DNA of 44,444 nucleotides from Balneolaceae bacterium (GTDB taxonomy: Bacteria; Bacteroidota; Rhodothermia; Balneolales; Balneolaceae), in the NCBI GenBank assembly GCA_034521495.1, contig JAXHMK010000003.1, positions 1 to 44,444 on the forward strand. The letters run 5' to 3'. The notes beneath the pieces are model-generated. The model did not search any database. It saw only the letters and a program-made list of their open reading frames with translations, and was not told where the DNA came from. Positions 35,992 through 44,444 of the stretch are shown piece by piece. Position 1 is the first letter of the stretch. Each line of letters starts with the position of its first letter. A program made the position numbers and the translations under genes.

Positions 35992-38702
35992 TTATTTGAT
36001 CACACTTACCCTGACACTTTTTTGATAGGCAGACCCAGCTTCAGGCGTGACAGTTAACCGCAGAATGTATATTCCCGACGATAAACCACCAGAATTCCAT
36101 TCTTTAGTAAAGGTACCAGCAGACTGCGAATCGCTAAGGATCAATTTAATTTTACGACCCAGGAGATCAAAAAGTTGAAGGGTTACATCGGCCTCTTCTG
36201 CAAGTTGATATCGTACATTCCCGGCCTCCCGCATAGGGTTTGGAAAGGGGTTATACAGCTTGAACTCGTCTGGTGTAGCCGATTGGTCGAAGTAGATCCA
36301 TTCGGTGTAATTAGATGGTGCTGAAGTCAACGAGTCGGAGTTCACGGCTTTTACAAACCAGCGCTGGTCAAATTCACCGGGCGGTAGATTGGTAATCGAG
36401 GCGTCCGCGTAGCTGTTGGTTTCTGATGTGCCAATTAATTCAACGGGTTGTTCGGATTGATCGGAGCGGGCCCTCAACTGTTTCCAGATTTCATAAAAAG
36501 CGATATCCCCCCCGGGCTCATTCCAGCTCAAAACAGCTGCGGGTCCTGCAGCTCGTTCTTCTATAGAAACGGAGAGATTTTTGGGCGCATCAGGTGCGGT
36601 ACTGGATTGCAGATGTACCGTATAATCAGAATCCTGCATCCAGCTATCACCATCCATTCTGAATCTTGAAAACCCGATGGTTTGATTTGCCAGGAGGGCA
36701 ATTTCAATTTCACTTAGTGGTCCGGATTGAATGTTTAGTGAGCGATTATTTTCAGTTGTATCAGCCGCAAAAACGAACAGGTCGATCGTTTCCGGGTCAA
36801 CTCGGTATGTGATATAACTCAAATCTCCTGAATTTGATACAAATTCAGGCTCAGAAGATGGTATGTCTTCAAGAATATTCAGAATACTTGCCGTTGTAAA
36901 TCGGTTGGATTCCTGGTCGCTGAGATATGATTTTCTTATTACTGGATATGGCATTTTTTCTCCATCAACCCGATTTTGAGCTTCCTGTATCTGAACTGTT
37001 TCAATCTCCTCATCATAATTTCCGAAAAGAGGAACTGTATACAAAAAAAGTCGATGGGAAGGACTTGTAAATGGCTGAGCTGAAAAATCCCAAAGGAACC
37101 AACCGTTTTCAGTATCAGATTGATCGCTGTTGCCGTAGTATCGCATCACAAAGTCATTACGACCCGAAACGGCTGCAATATCATTGATGTCGATCAGGTA
37201 GGGGTTCTCTCCCTTCACAAATATAATGGAACGGTTGTAGGTAGAAGAAGAACCCGAAGGAGAGTCAAAATTCAATTCAACCTGACCAGATATCAGTTCC
37301 ACATTTTGAGCCGGATTTTGATAATCAATGTCCGCTTCATTGTGAACGCTTACTTTCCTTGTCTCGGTAATGGAAGCAAATGGACTTTCAAGCCCGCCCT
37401 CATTCTGGTAGGTTACAAAATCGAACGTAGTTTCGATATCGGATGCATCATACTGCATGGTATTCGTGTAAAGGTATCCGTTCCAAGTGCTGTTGGTTTG
37501 AGGATTCCCGCTGTCGTAACCTCCATCCGTGAGAAATGAATATTCATCCAAATAGTAGAGCAGTTGCAGTTGATCGGGTTGTTCGTGACCTTCGCCGCTG
37601 GTGATTGATTTCCCTTTTTCGCCCACCAGCGCAAGATAGTGCTGTTGGTTTGATGCATCCGTATGGCGAATGATGAATTGCTGATCTTCGGGGTTTGTAA
37701 GAGATTCAATGTCAGAACTACTGCTATTGTTGATTGGAATTGCCGCCTCAACCAGGTAAAACTGGTCTTCATTTTCTGTTTCACTATGGTGTTCGGAGAG
37801 ATTATCAAAAATTGTTGTAAACATTCTGCCAACTTGTTCGTCTCCATACTCGCCGCTCCAACGTAGTAAATTGGCGGCTTGGATGGGCCGCTTGTTGCTG
37901 TCATCAAGTGCTGGCAGGGAACCATCAGGGGTTGAAAGATCGGCCAGCCATCGGACGGGATTCAGAAACCAATCATTAAAAAAGGGATCGAACGACTCAT
38001 CAAGATCTTCATTAATACGAATAGCGTGCCAGAAGATGATGGCGTCCTTCAATACAAAATCCAAATAGAACGGGCCTTCCGCCCAAAACCGGCTGCCGTT
38101 TGCGGTTTGATACATCCAATATCGTCCCCTCTGGTCATCTGATGGCTCACTGGCTTTTCTTCGGGCAGTTGAAATATAATCGTCCAGGGTGTCCGCTCTT
38201 CCTGTGTTGCAGTTTGGGCACTCATGGATGCATAAGCGAGGGCAAAATATCCCTTCATAGGGCGATTCCCGGCTTCAAGATGATCCTCCGTTACTGTAAA
38301 AAGGCCGCCCACACCATACTCTCTTTTTAAACCATTATTAAAAAGAATATCAATATCAGCCCTGAAGCGATTCATCAAATCTGTTTTTTCCTGTTCTGTA
38401 AGGAGCGAAGAATCATCCAGTCCATAATGTTGGTACGCATTTTCTGTGGCCAAGTAGAGATCCAGCGCTCGTGCCATATTATTAAAGGAGCGGATAGCAT
38501 TCAGGTAGTCATCAAACGGTTGATCTCCCGGTAATTTTCGAACCAATTTATTATTTGATGTTAGAGAATTAATGGCATTCGTCAATTTATCAATCACCAT
38601 TGAGTGCTCGCCTATAGTAAGGCCGTAAGTATTCTTAGAGCTGCTCAGAATCGATCCCGTTTTGTTCTAATACGAGAGATGCCAGCGTTTCAAAAGCCAG
38701 GT
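35992..38702 (-). pseudogene. Heparinase-like lyase with T9SS sorting domain, 5'-truncated and frameshifted (left copy)
   Basis: Copy of the lyase at 41728, cut at its 5' end by the duplication junction (38702/38703) and fused to a GHL10 fragment. It also has two single-base differences from the other copy: an extra base near 38640 (AGAGCTGC against AGACTGC) that puts a stop at 38635, and one C missing at 38193 (GTGTCCGC against GTGTCCCGC). As read, the coding sequence is broken into a 183-codon fragment (38049-38600) and the rest (35992 to about 38115). The rest still encodes a heparinase-type beta region (GHEQPDQLQLLYYLDEYSFL), an FN3-like domain and the C-terminal sorting domain (FKLYNPFPNPMREAGN to the end). 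Confidence 0.85.
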
Positions 38703-40617
38703 TGCCGCTGTCGAAATTTGTATCAATCAGACCAACATGATAACCGTACCAGTTCATCGCTTCGCCAGGCTGAAGAAAAAACTGCTCAGATACACCATTT
38801 CGGTATAGCTGAACGGTAACCCTTTCGTTGATCTCCGTACTATCTTTCTTCTCAGAAGAGATACCCATGAAGTGCCCGGGATATGGAGTTGATTTCAACA
38901 TTCGTGAAAAGACAAGGCTGAAGTCACGGAATTGAAGTGTATCTCCGTGCATCAGGTTTCTGCGCACGGCATTGGCATCATACCCTAACGGTTCATGCTC
39001 AGCCCAATCCTCTCGTTTTATTACATTTTCAGGAAGCCTGGCAGAATCCCTTATGGCTGATTCAATAACTTCTGTTTTGATCGGCTCAGAAAGCTCACCC
39101 TCTACTCCCGCACGATTTACCCCGGAAACGACAATATCGGACGGACGCTTCATCCCTTCTCCTCCAAAAAAATCGATCTCACGATGAAAAGCGGGATAGT
39201 ATTCCACTTCCCATTGCCCATTTAATTTTGTTCTCACAAGCCACCATTGAATATCATCTCCATTTTGTGGTTGAAGAGTTAGCGACCAGTAAGAGTTAAA
39301 ATCGTGAAATGTAACCGCCGGTGCATCCGGAACAGTTGTTGAGATCCAGGGGGATGCAGGAATCAGTGATGGATATGCATTCGGCCCGGCGGCAAGAATT
39401 TGGTTGAAATCATCGGGGTTTTCCATGAACGTTTTCATGCTGAAGTGAACGGCACCGGTTACATTCGGAAATGCCCGTGATGTATATAATTGGCCGGTGA
39501 TTTCATTCGCCGGCCATGATGATAAAATTCGGCTAGTAAACAGTCCCGGCCAGATATGCCGGTTGTAATCGTTCTGCTCCACCCACCAATCCAGCATGAT
39601 GGGAAACGGCTGCCCAACCTGATCCAGACGATAATAGATCTGAGGTGTAAAATAATCCACCCAGCCCTCCTTCAGCCAGAGCCGGGCATCGGCATAGAGT
39701 TCATTGTAAGCATCGAATCCGGTAGTATACTCAGGATAACCCGGCCGCCAGATTCCAAACGGACTGATCCCAAATTTTACGTGAGGTTTTACTTGTTTGA
39801 TCTCTTCAGACAGTTCTCTCATCAATGTATCCACATTACTTCGCCGCCAGTCTTTCCGGGAGAGTGTGGTACCCTTTTCAACGGCTCTTTGCCAGCTTTC
39901 GGTATCCGGAAAATCGGCTCCATCAGCGTAGGAGGGATAGGGATAGAAATAATCGTCAAAATGCACGCCGTCGATATCATAGCGTTCAACCACATCTAAA
40001 ATGACATCGATTGTATGCTGACGAACCTCAGGAATGCCGGGATCGAGCCAAAGATAATCGCCATATTCATGAACCCAATCGGGTTGAATTTTGCTGATAT
40101 GATCGGGCGAAATTTCTGATTTATCTGAAGGATGGCCGGCACGATAGGGATTGAACCAGGCGTGTAATTCCATTCCCCGTTTATGAGCTTCTGTTACAGC
40201 AAACTCAAGCGGATCATATGCAGGCAATGGCGGTTGTCCCATTTTCCCGGTCAGGTAGTACGACCAGGGTTCATGGGGTGAGGGGTAGAGAGCATCAGCC
40301 GCAGGACGAACCTGGAAAATGATGGCGTTGAAATTCAATGCAGCAGCACGATCCAGGATGTCAATCATCTCTTCTTTCTGTCTGTCCACGGGCAGGCCGG
40401 GCTCAGAAGGCCAGTCGATATTTGCAACAGTAGCTACCCATATGGCCCGAAATTCACGGTTTGGTTTGAGACCGTCAACCTGCTGAACCGATGGTTTTTC
40501 AATCTCTGGTGGTTGTTGTTCCTCAACGATAGATTCGGTGGACCGACAACTTAGTATAGTCAGCCATAGAATTGGTAACAGAAGAAATAAACGGATCTTC
40601 AAAAGCCCTGATATCAT
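38635..40617 (-). CDS. Truncated GHL10 lipoprotein fused to a lyase fragment (chimera at the duplication junction)
   Basis: Residues 1-638 match the GHL10-amidase protein almost exactly, including lipobox C24 and the whole GHL10 barrel. After TNFDSG the sequence switches to NLAFETLASLVLEQNGIDSE, which is lyase sequence (YLAFETLTSLVLEQNG in the intact copy). The frame is kept across the junction but stops after 22 lyase residues because of an extra base near 38640. The amidase domain and its zinc site are absent. If the base changes near 38640 and 38193 were errors, the ORF would run to 35992 and encode a chimera of about 1541 aa with a T9SS signal at its end and a lipobox at its start. As read, it is a 660-aa glycosidase-only lipoprotein. 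Confidence 0.9.
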   Translation of the reverse strand: MISGLLKIRLFLLLPILWLTILSCRSTESIVEEQQPPEIEKPSVQQVDGLKPNREFRAIWVATVANIDWPSEPGLPVDRQKEEMIDILDRAAALNFNAIIFQVRPAADALYPSPHEPWSYYLTGKMGQPPLPAYDPLEFAVTEAHKRGMELHAWFNPYRAGHPSDKSEISPDHISKIQPDWVHEYGDYLWLDPGIPEVRQHTIDVILDVVERYDIDGVHFDDYFYPYPSYADGADFPDTESWQRAVEKGTTLSRKDWRRSNVDTLMRELSEEIKQVKPHVKFGISPFGIWRPGYPEYTTGFDAYNELYADARLWLKEGWVDYFTPQIYYRLDQVGQPFPIMLDWWVEQNDYNRHIWPGLFTSRILSSWPANEITGQLYTSRAFPNVTGAVHFSMKTFMENPDDFNQILAAGPNAYPSLIPASPWISTTVPDAPAVTFHDFNSYWSLTLQPQNGDDIQWWLVRTKLNGQWEVEYYPAFHREIDFFGGEGMKRPSDIVVSGVNRAGVEGELSEPIKTEVIESAIRDSARLPENVIKREDWAEHEPLGYDANAVRRNLMHGDTLQFRDFSLVFSRMLKSTPYPGHFMGISSEKKDSTEINERVTVQLYRNGVSEQFFLQPGEAMNWYGYHVGLIDTNFDSGNLAFETLASLVLEQNGIDSEQL

Positions 40618-41007
40618 TTGATGAAGTTTTTATTGGGTTGAAATATCAAAAATTATTGACCAAATGATAAGGTTTTTTTGCGAACGGAGTAACCACGGGG
40701 ATAAATATTCATAATCAAAAATATCTCTGCGCCATTTCAGATGACTCTATCAGAAAAGGGAAGGTTCAAGAATTAGCGGGGGCAGCAGGATTGTTCTCTC
40801 AATATTCGTGGATCAAATAGAAACGTATTGCATAAAGATCCAATCATTTTAAAAATGAAGTTTCCAACAAATATGTGTGACAGAACTGATAATAATATTT
40901 CGCATTAGTTATTAGAGATAGGATGGAGATGATTGATTTAGATATTCAAAAACTTTTCTACTCCAACCTTTTTAATGCCAGAGAGACTTAGAAAAAGGAA
41001 TTAAATT
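40618..41007. other. Divergent intergenic region, right duplicate copy
   Basis: Same layout as 34883-35272, with a few substitutions. It should drive the truncated GHL10 chimera to the left and the second small lipoprotein gene to the right. Confidence 0.5.
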
Positions 41008-41463
41008 ATGAGATCTAATTATTTGCGAATTCTTACCATAACAATTTTTCTGCTAACACTAATAGTGACATCATGCAAGGATTCAACCAGTTCTGAAAGT
41101 TCATTCATCGAAATTACTGACAGTTCATATTCTGTTGTTCAATTAAATGGATGCGACATTGATTCGGGTGCTTCAGCCACACGGTTTCAATTTGTATTGA
41201 ACTTTGATTCAAGTTCAGGAGTAGATATTAGTGGAATTGAGTTCGACATTTTATTTGAAAGCGGTACGGAAGGTGAAAATATTTTTGAAGATGACTTTGA
41301 AGTCGTTGGACAATCACTTGAATTTGACTTCTGCTTTAGATTTGGAAGTTCTTCATCATGGATTGAAATCTATCCATCTATTCTGGCTAATAATGAGGAG
41401 TTAGTAAGTAATGAAATTACGATCAGGATAGAGAGGCCGGAGGATGCCAATAAGAATTCATAA
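41008..41463 (+). CDS. Small hypothetical lipoprotein (right copy)
   Basis: 151-aa product identical to that of 35273-35728, with the same lipobox (IVTSC), ribosome-binding site and trailing hairpin (41474-41497). Unknown function. Sitting again between a GHL10 gene and a lyase gene, its dosage has been doubled by the duplication. Confidence 0.8.
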   Translation: MRSNYLRILTITIFLLTLIVTSCKDSTSSESSFIEITDSSYSVVQLNGCDIDSGASATRFQFVLNFDSSSGVDISGIEFDILFESGTEGENIFEDDFEVVGQSLEFDFCFRFGSSSSWIEIYPSILANNEELVSNEITIRIERPEDANKNS

Positions 41464-41727
41464 TAGATTGATTTTGATTATTCATCAAGATAATCAAATA
41501 ACTGATTTTTAATTCACATTCGGGCTTCTCGGCCTATCTTTTGACTAAAATTTGGTTAAACCAATTACTTTTTCCTTATTTCCAAGTCAGCTGTAGCAGA
41601 CGGTAATAGATACCTTTTCCATTATCTAAGGCCTTTTTGTAATCTTACTTTTCGAAATCTATCAGATGTAATCTAAAGTGCCACAAACCGCTAAACAGTT
41701 ACAATAAATTCCAATAAGGAGAGTCCA

Positions 41728-44444
41728 TTATTTGATCACACTTACCCTGACACTTTTTTGATAGGCAGCCCCAGCTTCAGGCGTGACAGTTAACCGCAGA
41801 ATGTATATTCCCGACGATAAACCACCAGAATTCCATTCTTTAGTAAAGGTACCAGCAGACTGCGAATCGCTAAGGATCAATTTAATTTTACGACCCAGGA
41901 GATCAAAAAGTTGAAGGGTTACATCGGCCTCTTCTGCAAGTTGATATCGTACATTCCCGGCCTCCCGCATAGGGTTTGGAAAGGGGTTATACAGCTTGAA
42001 CTCGTCTGGTGTAGCCGATTGGTCGAAGTAGATCCATTCGGTGTAATTAGATGGTGCTGAAGTCAACGAGTCGGAGTTCACGGCTTTTACAAACCAGCGC
42101 TGGTCAAATTCACCGGACGGCAGATTGGTAATCGAGGCGTCCGCGTAGCTGTTGGTTTCTGATGTGCCAATTAATTCAACGGGTTGTTCGGATTGATCGG
42201 AGCGGGCCCTCAACTGTTTCCAGATTTCATAAAAAGCGATATCCCCCCCGGGCTCATTCCAGCTTAAAACAGCTGCGGGTCCTGCAGCTCGTTCTTCTAT
42301 AGAAACGGAGAGATTTTTGGGCGCATCAGGTGCGGTACTGGATTGCAGATGTACCGTATAATCAGAATCCTGCATCCAGCTATCACCATCCATTCTGAAT
42401 CTTGAAAACCCGATGGTTTGATTTGCCAGGAGGGCAATTTCAATTTCACTTAGTGGTCCGGATTGAATGTTTAGTGAGCGATTATTTTCAGTTGTATCAG
42501 CCGCAAAAACGAACAGGTCGATCGTTTCCGGGTCAACTCGGTATGTGATATAACTCAAATCTCCTGAATTTGATACAAATTCAGGCTCAGAAGATGGTAT
42601 GTCTTCAAGAATATTCAGAATACTTGCCGTTGTAAATCGGTTGGATTCCTGGTCGCTGAGATATGATTTTCTTATTACTGGATATGGCATTTTTTCTCCA
42701 TCAACCCGATTTTGAGCTTCCTGTATCTGAACTGTTTCAATCTCCTCATCATAATTTCCGAAAAGAGGAACTGTATACAAAAAAAGTCGATGGGAAGGAC
42801 TTGTAAATGGCTGAGCTGAAAAATCCCAAAGGAACCAACCGTTTTCAGTATCAGATTGATCGCTGTTGCCGTAGTATCGCATCACAAAGTCATTACGACC
42901 CGAAACGGCTGCAATATCATTGATGTCGATCAGGTAGGGGTTCTCTCCCTTCACAAATATAATGGAACGGTTGTAGGTAGAAGAAGAACCCGAAGGAGAG
43001 TCAAAATTCAATTCAACCTGACCAGATATCAGTTCCACATTTTGAGCCGGATTTTGATAATCAATGTCCGCTTCATTGTGAACGCTTACTTTCCTTGTCT
43101 CGGTAATGGAAGCAAATGGACTTTCAAGCCCGCCCTCATTCTGGTAGGTTACAAAATCGAACGTAGTTTCGATATCGGATGCATCATACTGCATGGTATT
43201 CGTGTAAAGGTATCCGTTCCAAGTGCTGTTGGTTTGAGGATTCCCACTGTCGTAACCTCCATCCGTGAGAAATGAATATTCATCCAAATAGTAGAGCAGT
43301 TGCAGTTGATCGGGTTGTTCGTGACCTTCGCCGCTGGTGATTGATTTCCCTTTTTCGCCCACCAGCGCAAGATAGTGCTGTTGGTTTGATGCATCCGTAT
43401 GGCGAATGATGAATTGCTGATCTTCGGGGTTTGTAAGAGATTCAATGTCAGAACTACTGCTATTGTTGATTGGAATTGCCGCTTCAACCAGGTAAAACTG
43501 GTCTTCATTTTCTGTTTCACTATGGTGTTCGGAGAGATTATCAAAAATTGTTGTAAACATTCTGCCAACTTGTTCGTCTCCATACTCGCCGCTCCAACGT
43601 AGTAAATTGGCGGCTTGGATGGGCCGCTTGTTGCTGTCATCAAGTGCTGGCAGGGAACCATCAGGGGTTGAAAGATCGGCCAGCCATCGGACGGGATTCA
43701 GAAACCAATCATTAAAAAAGGGATCGAACGACTCATCAAGATCTTCATTAATACGAATAGCGTGCCAGAAGATGATGGCGTCCTTCAATACAAAATCCAA
43801 ATAGAACGGGCCTTCCGCCCAAAACCGGCTGCCGTTTGCGGTTTGATACATCCAATATCGTCCCCTCTGGTCATCTGATGGCTCACTGGCTTTTCTTCGG
43901 GCAGTTGAAATATAATCGTCCAGGGTGTCCCGCTCTTCCTGTGTTGCAGTTTGGGCACTCATGGATGCATAAGCGAGGGCAAAATATCCCTTCATAGGGC
44001 GATTCCCGGCTTCAAGATGATCCTCCGTTACTGTAAAAAGGCCGCCCACACCATACTCTCTTTTTAAACCATTATTAAAAAGAATATCAATATCAGCCCT
44101 GAAGCGATTCATCAAATCTGTTTTTTCCTGTTCTGTAAGGAGCGAAGAATCATCCAGTCCATAATGTTGGTACGCATTTTCTGTGGCCAAGTAGAGATCC
44201 AGCGCTCGTGCCATATTATTAAAGGAGCGGATAGCATTCAGGTAGTCATCAAACGGTTGATCTCCCGGTAATTTTCGAACCAATTTATTATTTGATGTTA
44301 GAGAATTAATGGCATTCGTCAATTTATCAATCACCATTGAGTGCTCGCCTATAGTAAGGCCGTAAGTATTCTTAGACTGCTCAGAATCGATCCCGTTTTG
44401 TTCTAATACGAGAGATGTCAGCGTTTCGAAAGCCAGGTATTGCA
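41728..44444 (-). CDS. Heparinase II/III-like polysaccharide lyase with T9SS sorting domain (5' end outside window)
   Basis: The frame is open to the right edge. The ATG at 44337 is internal, because 35 more codons in frame (QYLAFETLTSLVLEQNG and on) precede it. The visible part has a helical, alpha/alpha-toroid-like region (GGLFTVTEDHLEAGNRPMKG, FWAEGPFYLDFVLKDAIIFW, NPVRWLADLSTPDGSLPALD). A beta-sandwich region follows with GHEQPDQLQLLYYLDEYSFL and LTDGGYDSGNP, like the heparinase II/III C-terminal domain. An FN3 domain comes next (APKNLSVSIEERAAGPAAVL). The last 85 or so residues (FKLYNPFPNPMREAGNVRYQ to SVIK) are a type IX secretion sorting domain, so the enzyme should be surface-attached or released. 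The substrate is unknown; glycosaminoglycan, alginate or ulvan-like uronates are family-level possibilities. Confidence 0.82.
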   Translation of the reverse strand, partial: QYLAFETLTSLVLEQNGIDSEQSKNTYGLTIGEHSMVIDKLTNAINSLTSNNKLVRKLPGDQPFDDYLNAIRSFNNMARALDLYLATENAYQHYGLDDSSLLTEQEKTDLMNRFRADIDILFNNGLKREYGVGGLFTVTEDHLEAGNRPMKGYFALAYASMSAQTATQEERDTLDDYISTARRKASEPSDDQRGRYWMYQTANGSRFWAEGPFYLDFVLKDAIIFWHAIRINEDLDESFDPFFNDWFLNPVRWLADLSTPDGSLPALDDSNKRPIQAANLLRWSGEYGDEQVGRMFTTIFDNLSEHHSETENEDQFYLVEAAIPINNSSSSDIESLTNPEDQQFIIRHTDASNQQHYLALVGEKGKSITSGEGHEQPDQLQLLYYLDEYSFLTDGGYDSGNPQTNSTWNGYLYTNTMQYDASDIETTFDFVTYQNEGGLESPFASITETRKVSVHNEADIDYQNPAQNVELISGQVELNFDSPSGSSSTYNRSIIFVKGENPYLIDINDIAAVSGRNDFVMRYYGNSDQSDTENGWFLWDFSAQPFTSPSHRLFLYTVPLFGNYDEEIETVQIQEAQNRVDGEKMPYPVIRKSYLSDQESNRFTTASILNILEDIPSSEPEFVSNSGDLSYITYRVDPETIDLFVFAADTTENNRSLNIQSGPLSEIEIALLANQTIGFSRFRMDGDSWMQDSDYTVHLQSSTAPDAPKNLSVSIEERAAGPAAVLSWNEPGGDIAFYEIWKQLRARSDQSEQPVELIGTSETNSYADASITNLPSGEFDQRWFVKAVNSDSLTSAPSNYTEWIYFDQSATPDEFKLYNPFPNPMREAGNVRYQLAEEADVTLQLFDLLGRKIKLILSDSQSAGTFTKEWNSGGLSSGIYILRLTVTPEAGAAYQKSVRVSVIK

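Larger units (their letters stand above)
32968..38702. repeat. Tandem duplication, left copy (5735 bp)
   Basis: This 5735-bp block is followed head-to-tail by a near-identical 5736-bp block at 38703-44438. It begins inside the GHL10-amidase gene (at TGCCGCTGTCG) and ends inside the lyase gene (at AGCCAGGT). Features repeat at a constant offset of 5735-5736 bp. Scattered substitutions, mostly synonymous, separate the copies. Confidence 0.95.
38703..44438. repeat. Tandem duplication, right copy (5736 bp)
   Basis: Second copy of the unit starting at 32968. It differs by scattered substitutions, with a visibly denser patch around 39867-40090, and by the two single-base indels in the lyase gene. 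Beyond 44438 the sequence departs from the left copy, which has the GHL10 junction at the equivalent point. This shows that bases after 44438 are the original lyase gene. Confidence 0.95.

Noticed and set aside
37120-37539. 139-codon plus-strand ORF (and its copy at 42856-43275)
   Set aside because: Antisense shadow of the lyase gene; present in both copies only because the DNA is duplicated.

Overview
The window looks like chromosomal DNA from the Bacteroidota/Balneolota (FCB) side of the tree. Supporting features are a SusC/SusD pair, a lyase with a type IX secretion C-terminal sorting domain, many lipoproteins, a small histone H1-like protein, a PF16313-type metzincin, and mostly weak ribosome-binding sites. 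Balneolota, a marine or saline group, is my best guess, but that is an inference. No tRNA, rRNA, CRISPR array or riboswitch was recognised.

Layout. 1-7984 (+): end of a secreted metalloprotease, a GH43 glycosidase lipoprotein, a DUF559 nuclease with palindromic repeats at its 5' end, a PlsC-like acyltransferase and a GltS-like symporter (both frameshifted), a small membrane protein and a lipoprotein. 8079-9814: an IS1634-like element with a broken transposase, inserted inside a 41-bp direct repeat. 9889-12764 (-): prfC and a DUF72 protein. 13167-18742 (+): a sodium:solute symporter, an antitoxin with a wrecked toxin gene surrounded by REP-like repeats, and gcvP (frameshifted). 19033-24285 (-): a creatininase-family hydrolase, a YdbS/YdbT-like bacterial-PH pair, a histone H1-like gene and a UMF1-type MFS transporter. 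24730-31603 (+): NAD-type isocitrate dehydrogenase, then a susC-susD operon with a paired GGTATACC palindrome directly before susC. 31996-44444: a lone response regulator, then a tandem duplication of about 5.74 kb.

The duplication is the most striking structure. The unit runs from inside a GHL10-amidase gene (a two-domain peptidoglycan hydrolase lipoprotein), across a small lipoprotein gene, to inside a heparinase-like lyase gene with a T9SS sorting domain. It leaves one full GHL10-amidase at the left, one lyase running off the right edge, two identical copies of the small lipoprotein, and between them a chimeric gene in which the GHL10 half without its amidase is joined in frame to the lyase. 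Two single-base differences from the other copy break this chimera.

At least five other genes (acyltransferase, symporter, transposase, toxin, gcvP) also carry single-base indels, several in short homopolymer runs. Either the assembly has an indel problem or this region is decaying. This should be settled before any of these genes is called a true pseudogene. Intergenic spaces are rich in palindromic repeats, including an approximately 145-bp imperfect palindrome at 22080-22223 that may be a MITE-like element or a structured RNA.
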